Notes: generated from the sequence alone by a model not told the origin. Positions 11,511 to 23,894 are shown, numbered from the stretch's first letter. The stretch: 64,000 nucleotides of DNA from Voacanga thouarsii (GCA_026120185.1 JANUWF010001165.1:1736001-1800000), one strand, 5' to 3'. A program made the numbers and translations.

Positions 11511-12993
11511 TGATAGGGGCTAAAATCACCATTATTTTTCTAGTTATTTGAGCTTGTTTTGAGATACTTTTTATTGTAATAACTAGGCATATTCTTTCCT
11601 ATTTGACATTTTACTTGTAAAAAGTATTTTTGGCAAATTTGTACAGATTTGAGTTAAATTCAAATAAAATTGGGGAAATCCCATAATGCACTTGGCAACA
11701 GGCCCAACCAAGGGACCAGGCGCTGGGTCCATTCTGGTCAAGCAGAGGAAATTGAGCAGATTTTAGGAAGAAAACAAAATCGACCTGGTGCTAGGTCTAG
11801 GAAGTAGACCAGGCGTTGAGTCTATTCTGTCCGGCTAGTGAAAACAAAGTAAAAAACTAGAGGAAGAACATATTGCATCTGGTGCTAGGTGGAAGGAACT
11901 TAGCGCCAGGCTTATTCTGAAGGCGAAAATCCTGTGCATGAATTTGAGAAATTTTCAAAGATTTCGGTATATTCTAATTCCTACTCAGCCAAGATCCCTC
12001 AAACAATGAATTTAGCATTGAAAAGGCCAATAAAAGCAAGAGAAAATACAAGAAAAATGGGATATAAAAAGAGATGGATCTAACAGCTAAAATTCAAATC
12101 ACTTATTGAAGGAATTTACCAAATCAATGAAGGTTGTTCACGAGAGTATTTAAGAGAGAAGAAAGAGGCTTGTGTAAGAATACTTTCTTTTACCTTTGTT
12201 TTCTTTTTCTTTAACAATGATGTGTTCAATATTTTATTATAATTTAACATTATTTTGGATTCATGATTTTGTGTTGATTTAGTTATTTGATCAATTCTTT
12301 ATCATCTTAGGTGTTTGATTATTTGTTATTATCGGTTATTGATGCGAGTTCTTCTAATTGACTCGACAAAATGATGTTAGGAGTTTCATTGTATTGATTT
12401 CGTATTTGTTAAATCTAAATGGACTTAAACGACGTTAACGACGTTGATTCCACCTTGACCAAAGGGTTATTAGCAAATTTCATGCTTACAAGGAATTGAG
12501 CTTAATGCATGTTTTGGTTATATTAGCTTGATTGACAAATCTATTAATATAAATCAAAATATAGTGATTCCATGGATTGACAAACGAAGTAAAATTTATC
12601 TAAGTAGATTCATAACTTAGGAAACGATTGAATTTTGTTTATATTCCATCATGATGCCAAGATAATAATTAATTAAGAGAATTGCTAGTTAGTTCATTAT
12701 CATATTTTCTAGGATAATTGTTTAAATTGTATATACCTCTATTCTTGAGTTGTATATATTTGTTTATTTTTTTTATTATTTTCTCACTTTATTTGGGTCG
12801 GTTAAACAATAAATGAAAAGTGGTTAGTGTATACTTGTTCCTTTGAGGATCGATACATGTTAGTTCCCTATACTATATTTGCGATAAGTATACTTGCTCG
12901 TATGTATATTTTTGGATTAATATTTTAATTAACACTTAACTAAGAGATAGATTTATATTTGATAATTTTTATACACCTAAAATTTACACATTA
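11511..12993 (+). repeat. LTR of Element A
   Basis: Begins TGATAGGGGCTAAAATCACC directly after the PPT; ends near TTTACACATTA. Homologous to the B LTRs (13158-14544 and 24878-26277, inverted) and more distantly to the C, D and H LTRs. It contains the GC-rich ACCAGGCGCTGGGT words typical of this family and a TATA-like ATATAAAAAGAG near 12062. The downstream copy of the LTR and internal region is absent, so this is a 3' fragment. Confidence 0.8.
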
Positions 12994-13157
12994 GTACCCA
13001 CTTATTTTTGGGAGCTACCTAAAGATGTACAATACTAAGTCACATTTCAAGGGCCCTGGATTATATAGAGTATCTTGGACAATCCCAAGTAAGTGATTTC
13101 TCCATTTCGGAGCATAGAAATGGTCTTGTCTCTGTTTATCTTAACTAACTAGTCATA
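12994..13157 (-). repeat. Copia LTR copy 1, left piece
   Basis: Matches 23200-23345 of copia LTR copy 2, with GAGCTACC(C)TAAAG and CTTAACTAACTAGTC in register. It is cut off on the left by Element A and interrupted on the right by Element B. The sequence resumes at 26278. Confidence 0.8.
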
Positions 13158-14544
13158 TGATGCGTGTTTTTTAGTGTAAAAAATATTACCAACAAATTAC
13201 ACAATCAATCAAGCTTTAATTAAAATTCCAGCCACTAAAACCACACATACGGACAAGTATACCCATCGTATAGTATAGGGAATAGCAAGTATCGAATCCA
13301 TGAGAACTTAGACTCCCACATTACTTTACCCAAATCTTTATTGTTTAGCCAATAAAATAAGAAGAGAATAAATAAATAAATAAATAAAGATAAAAATAGA
13401 TATAACTCAAGGATGCAATTTCATGTAACTAGATAATTATCTCGAAAGCACAATATTGAATCAATTAGCATTCATCACAATCAATTGTCATCTTGGCATC
13501 ATGAAGGAATATAAAGTAAAATTCAATCATTTCTCAAGTCATGAATCTACTTAGATAAATTCCACTTCATTTCCTAATCCATGGAAATACTATCTTTTGA
13601 TTAATATTAATAGATTTGCCAACATGCATTATGCTCAATTCCTCGTAAGCATGAAATTAGATAATGAATCCATATTCTAGCAATTATTAATCAACCTTTG
13701 CTTACCAATGTTTTGGACAATTAACCCATTTTTCAAGCAAGTTAAGAGATAACAAATATGAAATTAATTAATTAAAGTCGTTACCAACCTCTTTTCAAGT
13801 AAGTTAATAAAAAAAATCAATCAACCAACTCCGTAAGAGAAACAAGTAATCAAAAACCAAGAACAACAATTAATTGATCAAAAGTTTTAATTAATTTAAA
13901 ATCATAATCTCTAAAATAATATCCAATTACAATTGAAACATTAAGCACATCATTGTTAAAAAAAAGTAAACAAAGAATAAAAGATAAAATTCATAGACAA
14001 GCCCTTCTTTTTCTATTGAAAACCTTCTTTAGACAATGCTCCTTTGAGTAGTGATTGAGTAGTTAGCTTGGATTCTTCAAATCACACCTCTCTCTTGTGT
14101 TTTTCTTATATTTATAAGTCTCATTGATACCAAAATTTGTTGCTTGAGAAGTTTAGTCCGAGTAGAATTTAGAAAATACCAAAATCCTTTGGAAAATACT
14201 AAATTTGCACACAATTGCCTCTGGGCAGAGTGGACTTGGCACCGGATACAGTCAGGTCACCCGGCGCCAGGTTCAATCTATTTTTGGACTCAATTTTGCT
14301 CCATTTTTACTATTTGACCAGAATGGACCAGGCACCTGGTCCCTTGGCTGAGCCTGGCACCAAGTCTGTTCTAGAATTGTTCATCTTTCACTTGAAATCA
14401 ACTTAAATATGTACAAATTTGTCAAAAACACTTTTTACAAGCAAAATGTCAAAATAGGAAGGAATATGCCTAATTATTACAATAAATGTATCACAAAATA
14501 ACTTCAAATAACAAGTAAAATAATGATAATTTTAGCCTCTATCA
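13158..14544 (-). repeat. 3' LTR of Element B
   Basis: 1387 bp, TGATGCGTG at the left and GCCTCTATCA at the right. It matches 24878-26277 throughout, including the CATCGTATAGTATAGGGAAT block and the GC-rich CCGGCGCCAGGT words near 14260. The right neighbour CCCCCCACACTTTAAC is the minus-strand PPT. Confidence 0.87.
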
Positions 14545-15410
14545 CATACCCCCCACACTTTAACATTTGATTGCCTCAAGCAAACAAGAATTAAAACACT
14601 AAGCATTTGGCTTAAGACAAAACAAATTTTCAACTTATCCTTAGTAAATTCATCCATAATAAAAGAATAATCTTCTTGCAACCTCAAACACAAACTTGTC
14701 ATTCACTCAACCCTTTCAAAATATTGTAAACTCATGTATTATATCCAACAATCCCAAGGCCGTCAAAGTTAAGTTAAAGAAGCTTAAATCTAGTACAGGA
14801 AAATTATCTTACTCCTCAAGCAAAAACATATATAACATAAATCATATAAGTCAAGCCATTTAACCAATTCCAGCATTATAAACTCAAATTAGTGAAATAA
14901 GGAAAACACTCCACTCTTTTTTTTCTATGACTTTGGGAATTGATAGCATCAAGTGTATGGATTTCTCTTTACACACTGTATTAGCCTCCTTATAGTTATC
15001 ATTTATAATTTTTTCAGCAATTTTCTTTTTCTTTCTTCCTTTTTCCTTACCTTCTTGCCTTCAGGATAACCTCATGACAGTGTGATGCTTCTTTGTTTCT
15101 TCTTTTCCACTGACCGTATTGGCTCCCTTTTCAGCAAAAGGTCTCTATATTTTCTTTTTTCAACAGATGAAAGCATTTTTTTTTTCAACTCACATTCTTT
15201 CTTTCTTACTCAAAAATTTTTTCCTCATATTCCTTATTCATATCTCAAAGTGATGCAAATTTTAAATCTATAATACAAGAATTAGTCAACAACTCTTCCC
15301 ATATTTCATCATATCATCCACATTCAAACTCAAAGAATAAAACAAAACACAAATACCAAATATAACCAAGGTTAACTTAAATTCTCAAGACATAGCAAAA
15401 ATCCAACTTA
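14545..15410 (-). other. Element B 3' non-coding region, proximal piece
   Basis: The minus-strand PPT GTGGGGGGTATG is followed by TTGCTTGAGG-type and GAAGAGAAATCCAT blocks shared with A and D. No ORF is supported. It stops at the TSD of Element C and continues at 21332. Confidence 0.75.
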
Positions 15411-15415
15411 ATACA
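15411..15415. other. Target-site duplication of Element C (left)
   Basis: ATACA, repeated exactly at 21327-21331 after the 3' LTR. Confidence 0.88.
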
Positions 15416-16924
15416 TAATAAGGCCTAAATTAGTCATATTTTTTCTAATTATTTGAGGCTATTTTGTGATAGATTTTGTTCAATAACTAGTCATATTCCT
15501 TCATATTTGAGATTTTACCCTTGAAAAGATATTTTGTGCAATATTTTAGATTTTACGGGTAAAATAAGGCAAAAAACGTCACAAAACATAACAGAAGCGG
15601 TGCCGGACAGGCCAGAGAAAGCGGCAACGGCCATGTACTGTTGGTACGCACTTTGAGGTGATGAAAAATTAGTGAAACAGAGCAAAACAGAATAGAACCG
15701 GTGCCGGCTCTAGTAGCCAAGGCGGCAACGGCTGCATTCTGGAAAATATTATGCGGAAATCAAGAAAAAATCGGCGAACAATTGAGGAAACAGAACACAA
15801 CCGGCGCCAGCTCTAACAGCCAAGGCGATGCTGGTTGTGCCCTGATGATAAGGTGGTGCCTTGAAATTTGCACGCGATTTTTGGTAATCTGCAGAATTTT
15901 AGTATCTTCCTACTTCTAATCGGCCAAAAACCCTACACCAACGAGTTTAGGCACTTCCTAAGCCAATAAATAGAACACAAGAGAAATGGGAGAATTTATA
16001 GATCATAACAGAAAATCACTCAAATGAATGAGGAATTCTGCCAAATCAATGAGGGTTGTACAAGAAGGTCTACAAAGGAAGAAGAAAGAGGCTTGTCTAT
16101 GAGTGCTTTCTTTTACTTTTGTTTTCTTTTCTTGAACAATGATGTATTAATTGTTTCATTGTAATTCGACATTATTTTAGGTATTCATGATTTTTAGAGT
16201 TATTTGATCTTTTGATTAATTGATTATTATTTTTGATATTTAATTATTTGTGTGTATTATGAGATTAGTTGGTTGTTTCTTTCCATTAACTTGTTGGTTG
16301 ATGGTGGTGTCAATTCATTGATTTCATATTTGTTATCTATTAACTTGCTTGGAAAAGGGGTTAATTGCTAAGAACTAGTAATTAAAGGTTAATTGATGTG
16401 TGCCAGGAATGGATTCACAGGTTAATTTCATGTTTAAGTTTGCCAGGAATGGAAATTTCATCAAGGATTGCGTTTAATGCATCTTTTGGATGGATTAGTT
16501 GAGGCAAGAATGTGATGCTAATTTATCTAGAAGGTAGTGATTTTATAGATTGGAAAAGAAGTGAATCTATCTTAATTCTTCATGATGCCAAGAGAATAAT
16601 TAGTTATGATAATGGTTAAGTGCTTTAGGATCATGTGTGTCAAAATAATGGTTTGAGTTACATAATTCTCCATTCTTGACATGTATATACTATTTTTTTT
16701 ATTTTTTTATTTTTCTTTTCACTTTATGGAGTCGGTTAAACAATGAAAGAAAAGTATTAATGCATATTTGTTCCTAGAGGATCGACACTCATTTGAACCC
16801 TATGCTATGCTTAATGATGAGTACGCTTGCTCATGTGTGTAATTTAGGGTTAACGTTTTAATTTAAACTTGATTGAAATGTGCTTATTTTTATATGTTTT
16901 TTATATCCAAATAAATACGCATTA
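15416..16924 (+). repeat. 5' LTR of Element C
   Basis: 1509 bp. It starts TAATAAGGCCTAAATTAG (TG mutated to TA) and ends AATACGCATTA. It carries three blocks missing from the 3' LTR and several GC-rich words (GGTGCCGG, ACCGGCGCC) at 15600-15830. Confidence 0.88.
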
Positions 16925-16930
16925 AGTTTT

Positions 16931-16948
16931 TGGCACCGTTGCCGGGGA
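16931..16948 (+). other. Primer-binding site, tRNA-Asp type
   Basis: TGGCACCGTTGCCGGGGA, one mismatch to TGGCGCCGTTGCCGGGGA, the complement of the plant tRNA-Asp 3' end. It lies 6 bp after the 5' LTR, the usual placement in Athila/Tat elements. Confidence 0.92.
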
Positions 16949-17218
16949 ACATTATCATGAAAGCTTGGATTTTGTTGATTTAACCATGTACATATGTAAA
17001 GAGGTAAAGATGTGAGTATGTAAATATGTACAATAGTTCTTTTCGCAAAAAAGGTGCCATCTTTTGTATCTTGTGCATTCTTTGTATACCTTTGTAATCT
17101 AACTTACTAATTTTGACTAAGCTCTCTTGCCTAACTTTGTATTACTTTAATTTTATTTTAATCATGAATTCTGTTATCTAACTTACTTTTTGTCTTTTCT
17201 AGGTATTATCCTTGGTAT
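16949..17218 (+). other. Leader of Element C
   Basis: 270 bp between PBS and gag ATG. No ORF or obvious structure seen. Confidence 0.5.
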
Positions 17219-18000
17219 ATGACTCGAAAATCTGAAGGTGAGATAGTCGATTTTGATCCTGAGATCGAAAAGACACTATCAAAAATCCGTCGGACAATCT
17301 AAAAGAACTTGATCGCAGACATGGGTGGTGCTTAAAATAACAATGCTGGAAATGACATGAGGGTTATGGATGACTTTGTAAAACCTACAATCTCGAGCAC
17401 AAGCTTGAGTATTACTAGACTTAGGGTAGATGCGAACAACTTCGAGATAAAGCCCAATATTGTCTAGATGGTCCAAAATATAGTTCAATTTGATAGGCTA
17501 CCTAAAGAAGATCTCAATGCCCATCTAGCTAGTTTCCTTGAGATTTGTGACACTTTTAAAATGAATGGTGTTTCAGAAGATGCCATAAAGTTAAGACTTT
17601 TTCCTTTTTCATTGAGAGATAGAGCCAATCTTAGTTAAAGTCTTTACCTACAGGTTCCATCACTACTTGGAATGCCCTAGCTGAAAAGTTTCTCACCAAA
17701 TATTTCCTTCCAGCTAGGACAACCAAACTTAGAAACAAGATTTTTGTCTTCCAAGAATTAGACTCAGAACCGTTGTATGAAAGTTGGGAGAGATTTAAGG
17801 AGATGCTAAGAAAATGCCCACACCACGGATTTGAGCTAGGAATGTAGATGCTCATTTTTCTGAATGGCCTTACGTTCGCAACACGTCAAGTGGTGGACTC
17901 TTCTGCAGGGGGTTCCATCAATCATAAGACCCCGGAATAGGTATTCAATCTTATTGAAAATTTGGCTTCTAATAACTATTCTTGGGGAAGTACAAGGTCT
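17219..18000 (+). pseudogene. gag pseudogene of Element C
   Basis: Capsid-type Retrotrans_gag region. The ATG at 17219 opens MTRKSEGEIVDFDPEIEKTL. Around 17485-17635 the frame gives [20 protein letters not shown] and [11 protein letters not shown] frameshift near 17635 moves the reading by one base. The next frame has GSITTWNALAEKFLTKYF, then LYESWERFKEMLRKCPHHGF, the classic core of this domain, and it ends with VFNLIENLASNNYSWGSTR near 18000. In-frame stops occur at about 17300 and 17465 and in the second half. No zinc knuckle follows. The sequence switches abruptly to the next feature instead of continuing to protease. The identification is firm; the gene is non-functional. Confidence 0.9.
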
Positions 18001-18106
18001 TGAAGTCATGTACAATGAGTGTATAAAGTGGATGCAGCAGTTTCTAGGCCCACACGGTGGTGTCGGTACTTTCGCTCTTGTTGATGATGATAATGCGGAG
18101 GATTGA
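18001..18106 (+). pseudogene. Tail of a second ORF joined to gag (deletion scar)
   Basis: Directly after gag homology stops, a frame gives CIKWMQQFLGPHGGVG and an acidic end DDDNAED before TGA at 18104-18106. This resembles the acidic C-terminus of the Element D ORF (KWIQQFSAHMG, then an Asp/Glu-rich end and stop at 29682). I infer an internal deletion that removed everything between gag and the end of this ORF. Confidence 0.65.
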
Positions 18107-19921
18107 GCTGATTGTTCTACACTTTTTCTTAATTTTCACTCTTGTTTTTCTTTTCTATTTTCATGTCTTTTCTAGTTAGTTTCTATCCTTTTCTTTTTTT
18201 TTTTTGTTGTGCTATTTTCTTTCTGTTGTTTGATTTATTTTATTTTTTCTAGTTTTTATGCTTTGGTGTGTTTCTTTTGTTTGTTTTTTTAGGTACTTCA
18301 ACAATGCCTCTTTCTCCAGGAATTCGACTCTCTTATATACAAGAACTCCACTGCAATGGAAGTATTATCTTGTTTATCTCTTCTCCTTTATATTTTTGGT
18401 CCTATGGCATTGTTTCTTCCTTGTTCTATTTGTTTAGCCATTGAGGACAATGTCCAGTTTAAGTGTGGGGGAGTGGTTAGATTCAGAATTCTTCTATGCA
18501 TCATTCTTTTATGCTTCATTATGAGCAAATTTTTCGAAAATTTTTCTGATTTTCTTTGCGATTTCAAAAGGTATTTTAATGCATGTCTTTGTGATAGATC
18601 ATAGAGCATATGTTCTATATTAATTATGGCTTATGCATAACTTTTTGCACGCACTTGGACTAAGTAGTTCTTGATCAAATGCTTTACATTGTTCTTAAAA
18701 CCAACTTTTCCACTAAAATTCATTAGGCATTCTAGAACTTACTTGAATAACTCTTGAGGTGAAATAAGAAAGGCATTCATGATTTAACTTAGGGATAACG
18801 GTAATAGGCCTTCTTTGGATAGTTTAAACTTTTCAAGCCTACCTATTGGACATTATCTCTAGTGCCTATTTTAAGCCTAAATTTGGAATTTCTTTCTTAA
18901 AACCCGTTATTATACTTTGTCCATTACTTTCTTCTGAGAGTTTGAATAATTTGTCCAAATCGTTGATTGCTCGTGATGGTTAAAAGTACATGTAAGGGAA
19001 TGTTGAAAGAGAATACTTGTGAAAAGATCATGACTTGTTGCTTTCCGTCATGCATCAATAGATGTGTTGAGTTAGGAAAGGAAAGAAAAAAAGAAAGAGA
19101 AGAAAAAGAAGAGAAAGATTGAAAACAAGAAAAGAAAACAAAAAGCTACTAAGAAAAGATGGAAAGAGAAAATTTGAGAAACAAACAATAGCACGAAGAA
19201 AGAAAAAGTGAAAGAGAAGAAATGAAATATCATAAGAAGAATGGTGGTTGAGCTGTAGGAATTTCTGAAAAACTTGAGTTCACATCATGTTCTTGACACC
19301 ATTGATGAAAATTTGAATGGTCTTGTGGAAAAAATTATTGATGAGTGAGAATGATTGATGAAAATACAAGATTTGTTTGAACTGAACTGTAATTGCTATA
19401 AAAGGTTATAGACTTTGATTGATTTTGGAATAGGAGAGCAAGGCAATTTGGAATTCCTTGATACATTTTGTTTATCCTTTTCTTGCGGACTCTCAGTTTC
19501 TTTGATATTTGATTCTCCTATATCCTTCATTTGACAAGCTACATTACAAGCCTTTTAGCCTTACATTACAAGCATGAAAGTCCTACTTGACCTAAGTAGA
19601 ATTATAATATGTCTCAGATTAGTGGAGAGAGTGTATGAAAAGTAAGCTTATGGAATGCATATTTTTCTTGAACTAAATTCTTTCCAATAGTTTGAGAATA
19701 ATGTTAAAGTGTTGAGATGGTTCTACTAGTCAATCTTCACTTACACAAGCCTTACATTTGTTATGAAGGATATAGTCGCTTATGTTTTGTTGTCTTGAAT
19801 AAGGTCAACATTGGAATACTATTTTGAAATTGATTGAGTGATTTTGTAAAAACTTGTGTTTTTTCTACTTATCTTTGATACTTTGCTTGAGGATAAGCAA
19901 AGATATAAGTGTGGGGGAATA
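18107..19921 (+). other. 3' non-coding region of Element C
   Basis: 1.8 kb without supported coding. It contains the internal purine box (18440-18472), a strongly purine-rich A/G stretch (19070-19240) and ends at AAGTGTGGGGGAATA, the PPT touching the 3' LTR. The arrangement parallels A, B and D. Confidence 0.75.
18440..18472 (+). other. Internal purine box (Element C)
   Basis: TTGAGGACAATGTCCAG followed by TTTAAGTGTGGGGGAG. Its second half repeats the terminal PPT word AAGTGTGGGGG found about 1.45 kb downstream at 19906. Confidence 0.85.
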
Positions 19922-21326
19922 TGATAGGGCCTAAATTAGACATATTTTTCCTAGTTATTTAACGTTATTTTGTGATACATTTTCTTCAATACCTAGTCAT
20001 ATTCCTTCATATTTGAGATTTTACCCTTGAAAAGGTATTTTGTGCAATATTTCAGATTTTAGGAGTAAAATAAGGCAAAAACATCGCAAAACAAAACAGA
20101 GGCAGTGCCGGACAGGCCAGAGGAAGCGGCGTCGGCCATGTGTTGTTGGTACGCACTTCGAGGTGACAACAAATTAGTGAAACAGAGCTAAACAGAATAG
20201 AACCGGTGCCGACTGCACTTTGAAAAATATTACACAAAAATTAAGAAAAAATCGGCGAACAACTGAGGAAACAAAACACAACTAGCGCTGGCTCTAACAG
20301 CCAAGGTGGCAGCAGCTTGAAATTTGCACGCGGTTTTTGGTAATCTACAGAATTTTAGTATCTTCCTACTTCTAATCGGCCAAAAACCCTACACCAACGA
20401 GTTTAGGCACTTCCTAAGCCAATAAATAGAACACAAGAGAAATGGGAGAATTTATAGATCATAACAGAAAATCACTCAAATGAATGAGGAATTCTGCCAA
20501 ATCAATGAGGGTTGTACAAGAAGGTCTACAAAGGAACAAGAAAGAGGCTTGTCTATGAGTGCTTTCTTTTACTTTTGTTTTCTTTTCTTGAACAATGATG
20601 TATTAATTATTTCATTGTAATTCGACATTGTTTTAGGTATTCATGATTTTTAGAGTTATTTGATCTTTTGATTAATTGATTATTATTTTTGATATTTAAT
20701 TATTTGTGTGTATTATGAGATTAGTTGGTTGTTTCTTTCCATTAACTTGCTTGGAAAAGGGGTTAATTGCTAAGAACTGGTAATTAAAGGTTAATTGATG
20801 TGTGCCAGGAATGGATTCACTGGTTAATTTCAAGTTTAAGTTTGCCAAGAATGGAAATTTAATCAAGGATTGCGTTTAATGCATCTTTTGGATGGATTAG
20901 TCGAGGCAAGAATGTGATGCTAATTTATCTAGAAGGTAATGATTTCATGGATTGGAAAAGAAGTCAATCTATCTTAATTCTTCATGATGCCAAGAGAATA
21001 ATTAGTTATGATAATGGTTAAGTGCTTTAGGGTCATGTGTGTCAAAATAATGGTTTGAGTTACATAATTCTCCATCCTTTACATGTATATACTATTTTTT
21101 TTTCTTTTATTTTTTCTTTTCACTTTATGGAGTCAGTTGAACATTGAAAGAAAAGTGATTAATGCATACTTGTTTCTGGAGGATCGACACTCGTTTGAAC
21201 CCTATGCTATGCTTAATGATGAGTATACTTTCTCATATTTGTAATTTGGGGTTAACATTTTAATTTAATCTTAATTGGAACGTGCTTATTTTTATATTAT
21301 TTTTGTACCTAAATAAATATGCATCA
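19922..21326 (+). repeat. 3' LTR of Element C
   Basis: 1405 bp, TGATAGGGCC...TATGCATCA. Nearly identical to the 5' LTR apart from three missing blocks near 20220, 20310 and 20745, the last at the repeated word ATTAACTTG. It is followed directly by TSD ATACA. Confidence 0.88.
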
Positions 21327-21331
21327 ATACA

Positions 21332-22262
21332 CAAGTTTACCTATTAATAAAAATCAAAACCATAATGAATGAAAAATCTATATCTAAAGTAAAAAAGAAA
21401 ATCACAACTCCATTATAGACAAATAAGCTCAATTTCGCTCCAAAATCTCCACACTTTCAATATTTCAAAATTTTCAATTTTTCAACAAAATTGTAAATTG
21501 TTTGATACCAACAAAACACCAAGATCATACCAAGAACACACAAGATCATTGATAAAAACTTGGACAAAGAATATTACAAAACCACTCCCCCACACTTAAA
21601 TTGGACATTGTCCTCATTGGTAAAAAATTTACTCATTAAAATGTCTCCAAAGGGTCCAAAAATTATAGAGGGGTAGAAAGTTTATGCAATACTCCCCAAG
21701 TGCAATAAAATGCTAATAAATATTAAAACATGAAATAGAGTGAAGACCTTGTCCAAGAAGACTTTATTCCAACCGACAAAAGAAAACACAAATAAAAGCA
21801 CAAGCAAAATAATAACAAAAATAAAACACACCAAAATAAAAGAAAACAACCTAAAGAAAAATCCTAAAAATCCTAAGAGGGCAAATAATGACATGACTTA
21901 CTCCCCCACACTTAAGATGGAAAATATTTTCCTTATATGGGGGAAATAACACCTAACAACTGCAAACACAAAACAAAGATACTAAATCTTTCCACTTATC
22001 ATGCTTCCTTATTAAACCTTTGTCAAAGAAGTTTAACCTCAAAGTAGAAAATAGGCAAGAAGAATATAGAAAGAAGGGAGGTTTTTGAAAAATAGAGGGT
22101 GAAGGCATGGAAAGCGGAAAAATACAGGACACACAGCGGAAGCGAGCATAAAAAAACTAGAAAACAAGAACAGGGATTCCAGGGCAGGGTCGGCGCCGGT
22201 TGCGCCCTGTCCCAATCCCAAGGTTTTAAAATTTTTACCTCTCCTTCTGGTTTTCAAAGGTG
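21332..22262 (-). other. Element B 3' non-coding region, distal piece
   Basis: Continuation of Element B beyond Element C. The minus strand carries two purine boxes with AAGTGTGGGGGAGT (21583-21620 with TTGAGGACAAT-type context, and 21900-21920), then CAACCGGCGCCGACC near 22190. The long minus-strand frame over 22039-22350 crosses into the copia LTR and is not a gene. The right boundary to the copia LTR is uncertain by tens of bases. Confidence 0.65.
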
Positions 22263-23894
22263 GCTGGACCAGAACGTGCATAATCGGGGTAAGTGTGCTG
22301 GTAGAAGCCTCTGGTGCGATTCCTGCAAATCTCCTACTCCTCCTTTGCATATATGTGAACGCCGAACTCTCGGTTTTCTATTATATGGCCTGCCTAACTA
22401 CCGTTTGATGAACAACTAATAGGCTAGGGAATTTTTTTTGGATAGAGAGGAGAGAGAGAGATGCCTAGCCTTTCACAGAGAAGAAGCCATCTCTTAGAGT
22501 GTGTGTTTTGTCACAATGACGTTGTTTCCAATCCTCCTGTTTAACCTAAATAAAACCCTAGGTTAAACTGGACTGGACCATTGGACTCTTAGTTTAACTT
22601 TTTGGGCTTAATTAATTATTCTAGTTAGAACCAACTTAATGGCCCAACAAATAATTAATTTTTCCAACCCAAATAAACCAGTCTAATTAAATAAGCCTAA
22701 ATCAATTTAGTCCTGGGTTAATCCCTAATCATTCAAACTGGGCCGAAGCCCTGAATAATTAATTAACCCACTAAACTAATTTAATTAATTCTCTCTCTCC
22801 ATGGACCTTTATTTTATTATAGCCTAATAATTAAATCAGGCTACTTAAATAAAATAAATTTAATTTAATTTAATTTAATTCCTTAACCCGTATTTAATTA
22901 GGATTTACGGTCTATACTGGGGATTAAAAGACAAATCGTCTTGGCTACTAAAATGACCAAAATACCCTTGCTATATAAATAGCTGTATTTTGAAATTTAA
23001 TATTTCCTAATATTACCATAAGGAAATATTTATCCCAAGGATAATGCTGCGTTAGCAAAGTCTCCGACCTACAGGTGTAATAACTAAAAACCCATCTATA
23101 CATCGATGTACATTCAGAGAGGAAGAAGTGTACTAACACCTCTCTAAATGACATCTACCATTCTTAGGCCTCTAGTCCAATGATCCACGACTTCCTGGAT
23201 TGTTTCCTCTTTCCAAGAGAGCTACCCTAAAGCAAACATACAAGTCATGTTTCCCAGGGCTCTGAATATTTAGATCATTTAGACAACCGTGAGGGGTGAT
23301 ATAGTATAGAAACTATCTTGTACAAGTTTGTCTTAACTAACTAGTCGCACACACCCAACATGCAAGTATATTGGCCCTACGATAGAATCTCAACTATAGC
23401 ATATCAAAGCATATGCTTCCAGTTTCGTCAGACCACCAACCCATACTCAAGTCGTAGAGTACTAGTCCACACTGTAGTGTCAGTAGTCTAGGTTTCTACT
23501 ATATAATAATTTTAGAAACCACTACTACAAGTCTTGTTCTATGTATTCGAAATACACTTATGTCATGAAGTGAGTGGACTACTCACTGGCTAAAGGTAAG
23601 CCATTCCCTATTTAGAATTCACAACATAATAACCTAGACATAATGAGATTCCCATTCTCATCAATCAGTTAAGAACAAAAGTTTATGTGTTAAGTAACCC
23701 GTGATCCATATATTACTGTGAAAGACCTCCATTCACATGGACCACTTATTTAAACACAATAGGTCTTTTCCAAACGTAATTGTGCACAAATAAAATTGTA
23801 AATTCACAAACAATTTTTGAAAATAAATTCTTTTATTAAAACATTCGATTTTTTTACATCAGAAGCCTAGTCTAAAAGGGCATACATCCTAACA
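22263..23894 (-). repeat. Copia LTR copy 2 (minus strand)
   Basis: The minus strand starts TGTTAGGATGTATGCCC at 23894 and includes a TATA-like CTATTTATATAGC at about 22970-22990, a CCTAGGGTTTTATTTAGG stretch, and a CATCAAACGGTAG...GTTCACATATATGC block near its 3' end, all common in copia LTRs. Copy 1 (12994-13157 and 26278-26820) is homologous to its 5' two-thirds. No paired LTR was found, so it is a solo or truncated LTR. The left edge was placed where copia-like sequence gives way to Element B sequence. Confidence 0.7.

Larger units (their letters stand above)
15416..21326 (+). mobile_element. Element C: TR-GAG-like non-autonomous gypsy element
   Basis: 5.9 kb, forward. 5' LTR 15416-16924, tRNA-Asp PBS 16931-16948, broken gag 17219-18000, foreign-looking ORF tail to 18106, long non-coding 3' region, PPT, and 3' LTR 19922-21326. 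A perfect 5-bp TSD (ATACA) flanks it. The homologous region of Element D (around 29128) is an empty site reading CTTAATGCACAAGG. There is no PR, RT, RNase H or IN, so mobilisation would have required enzymes from an autonomous Tat/Athila-type relative. Elements with terminal repeats and only gag have been described in plants as TR-GAG; placing C there is my inference. Confidence 0.88.

Noticed and set aside
22039..22419. Overlapping ORFs on both strands (about 105 codons each)
   Set aside because: They span the junction between Element B and the copia LTR, and neither shows a domain.
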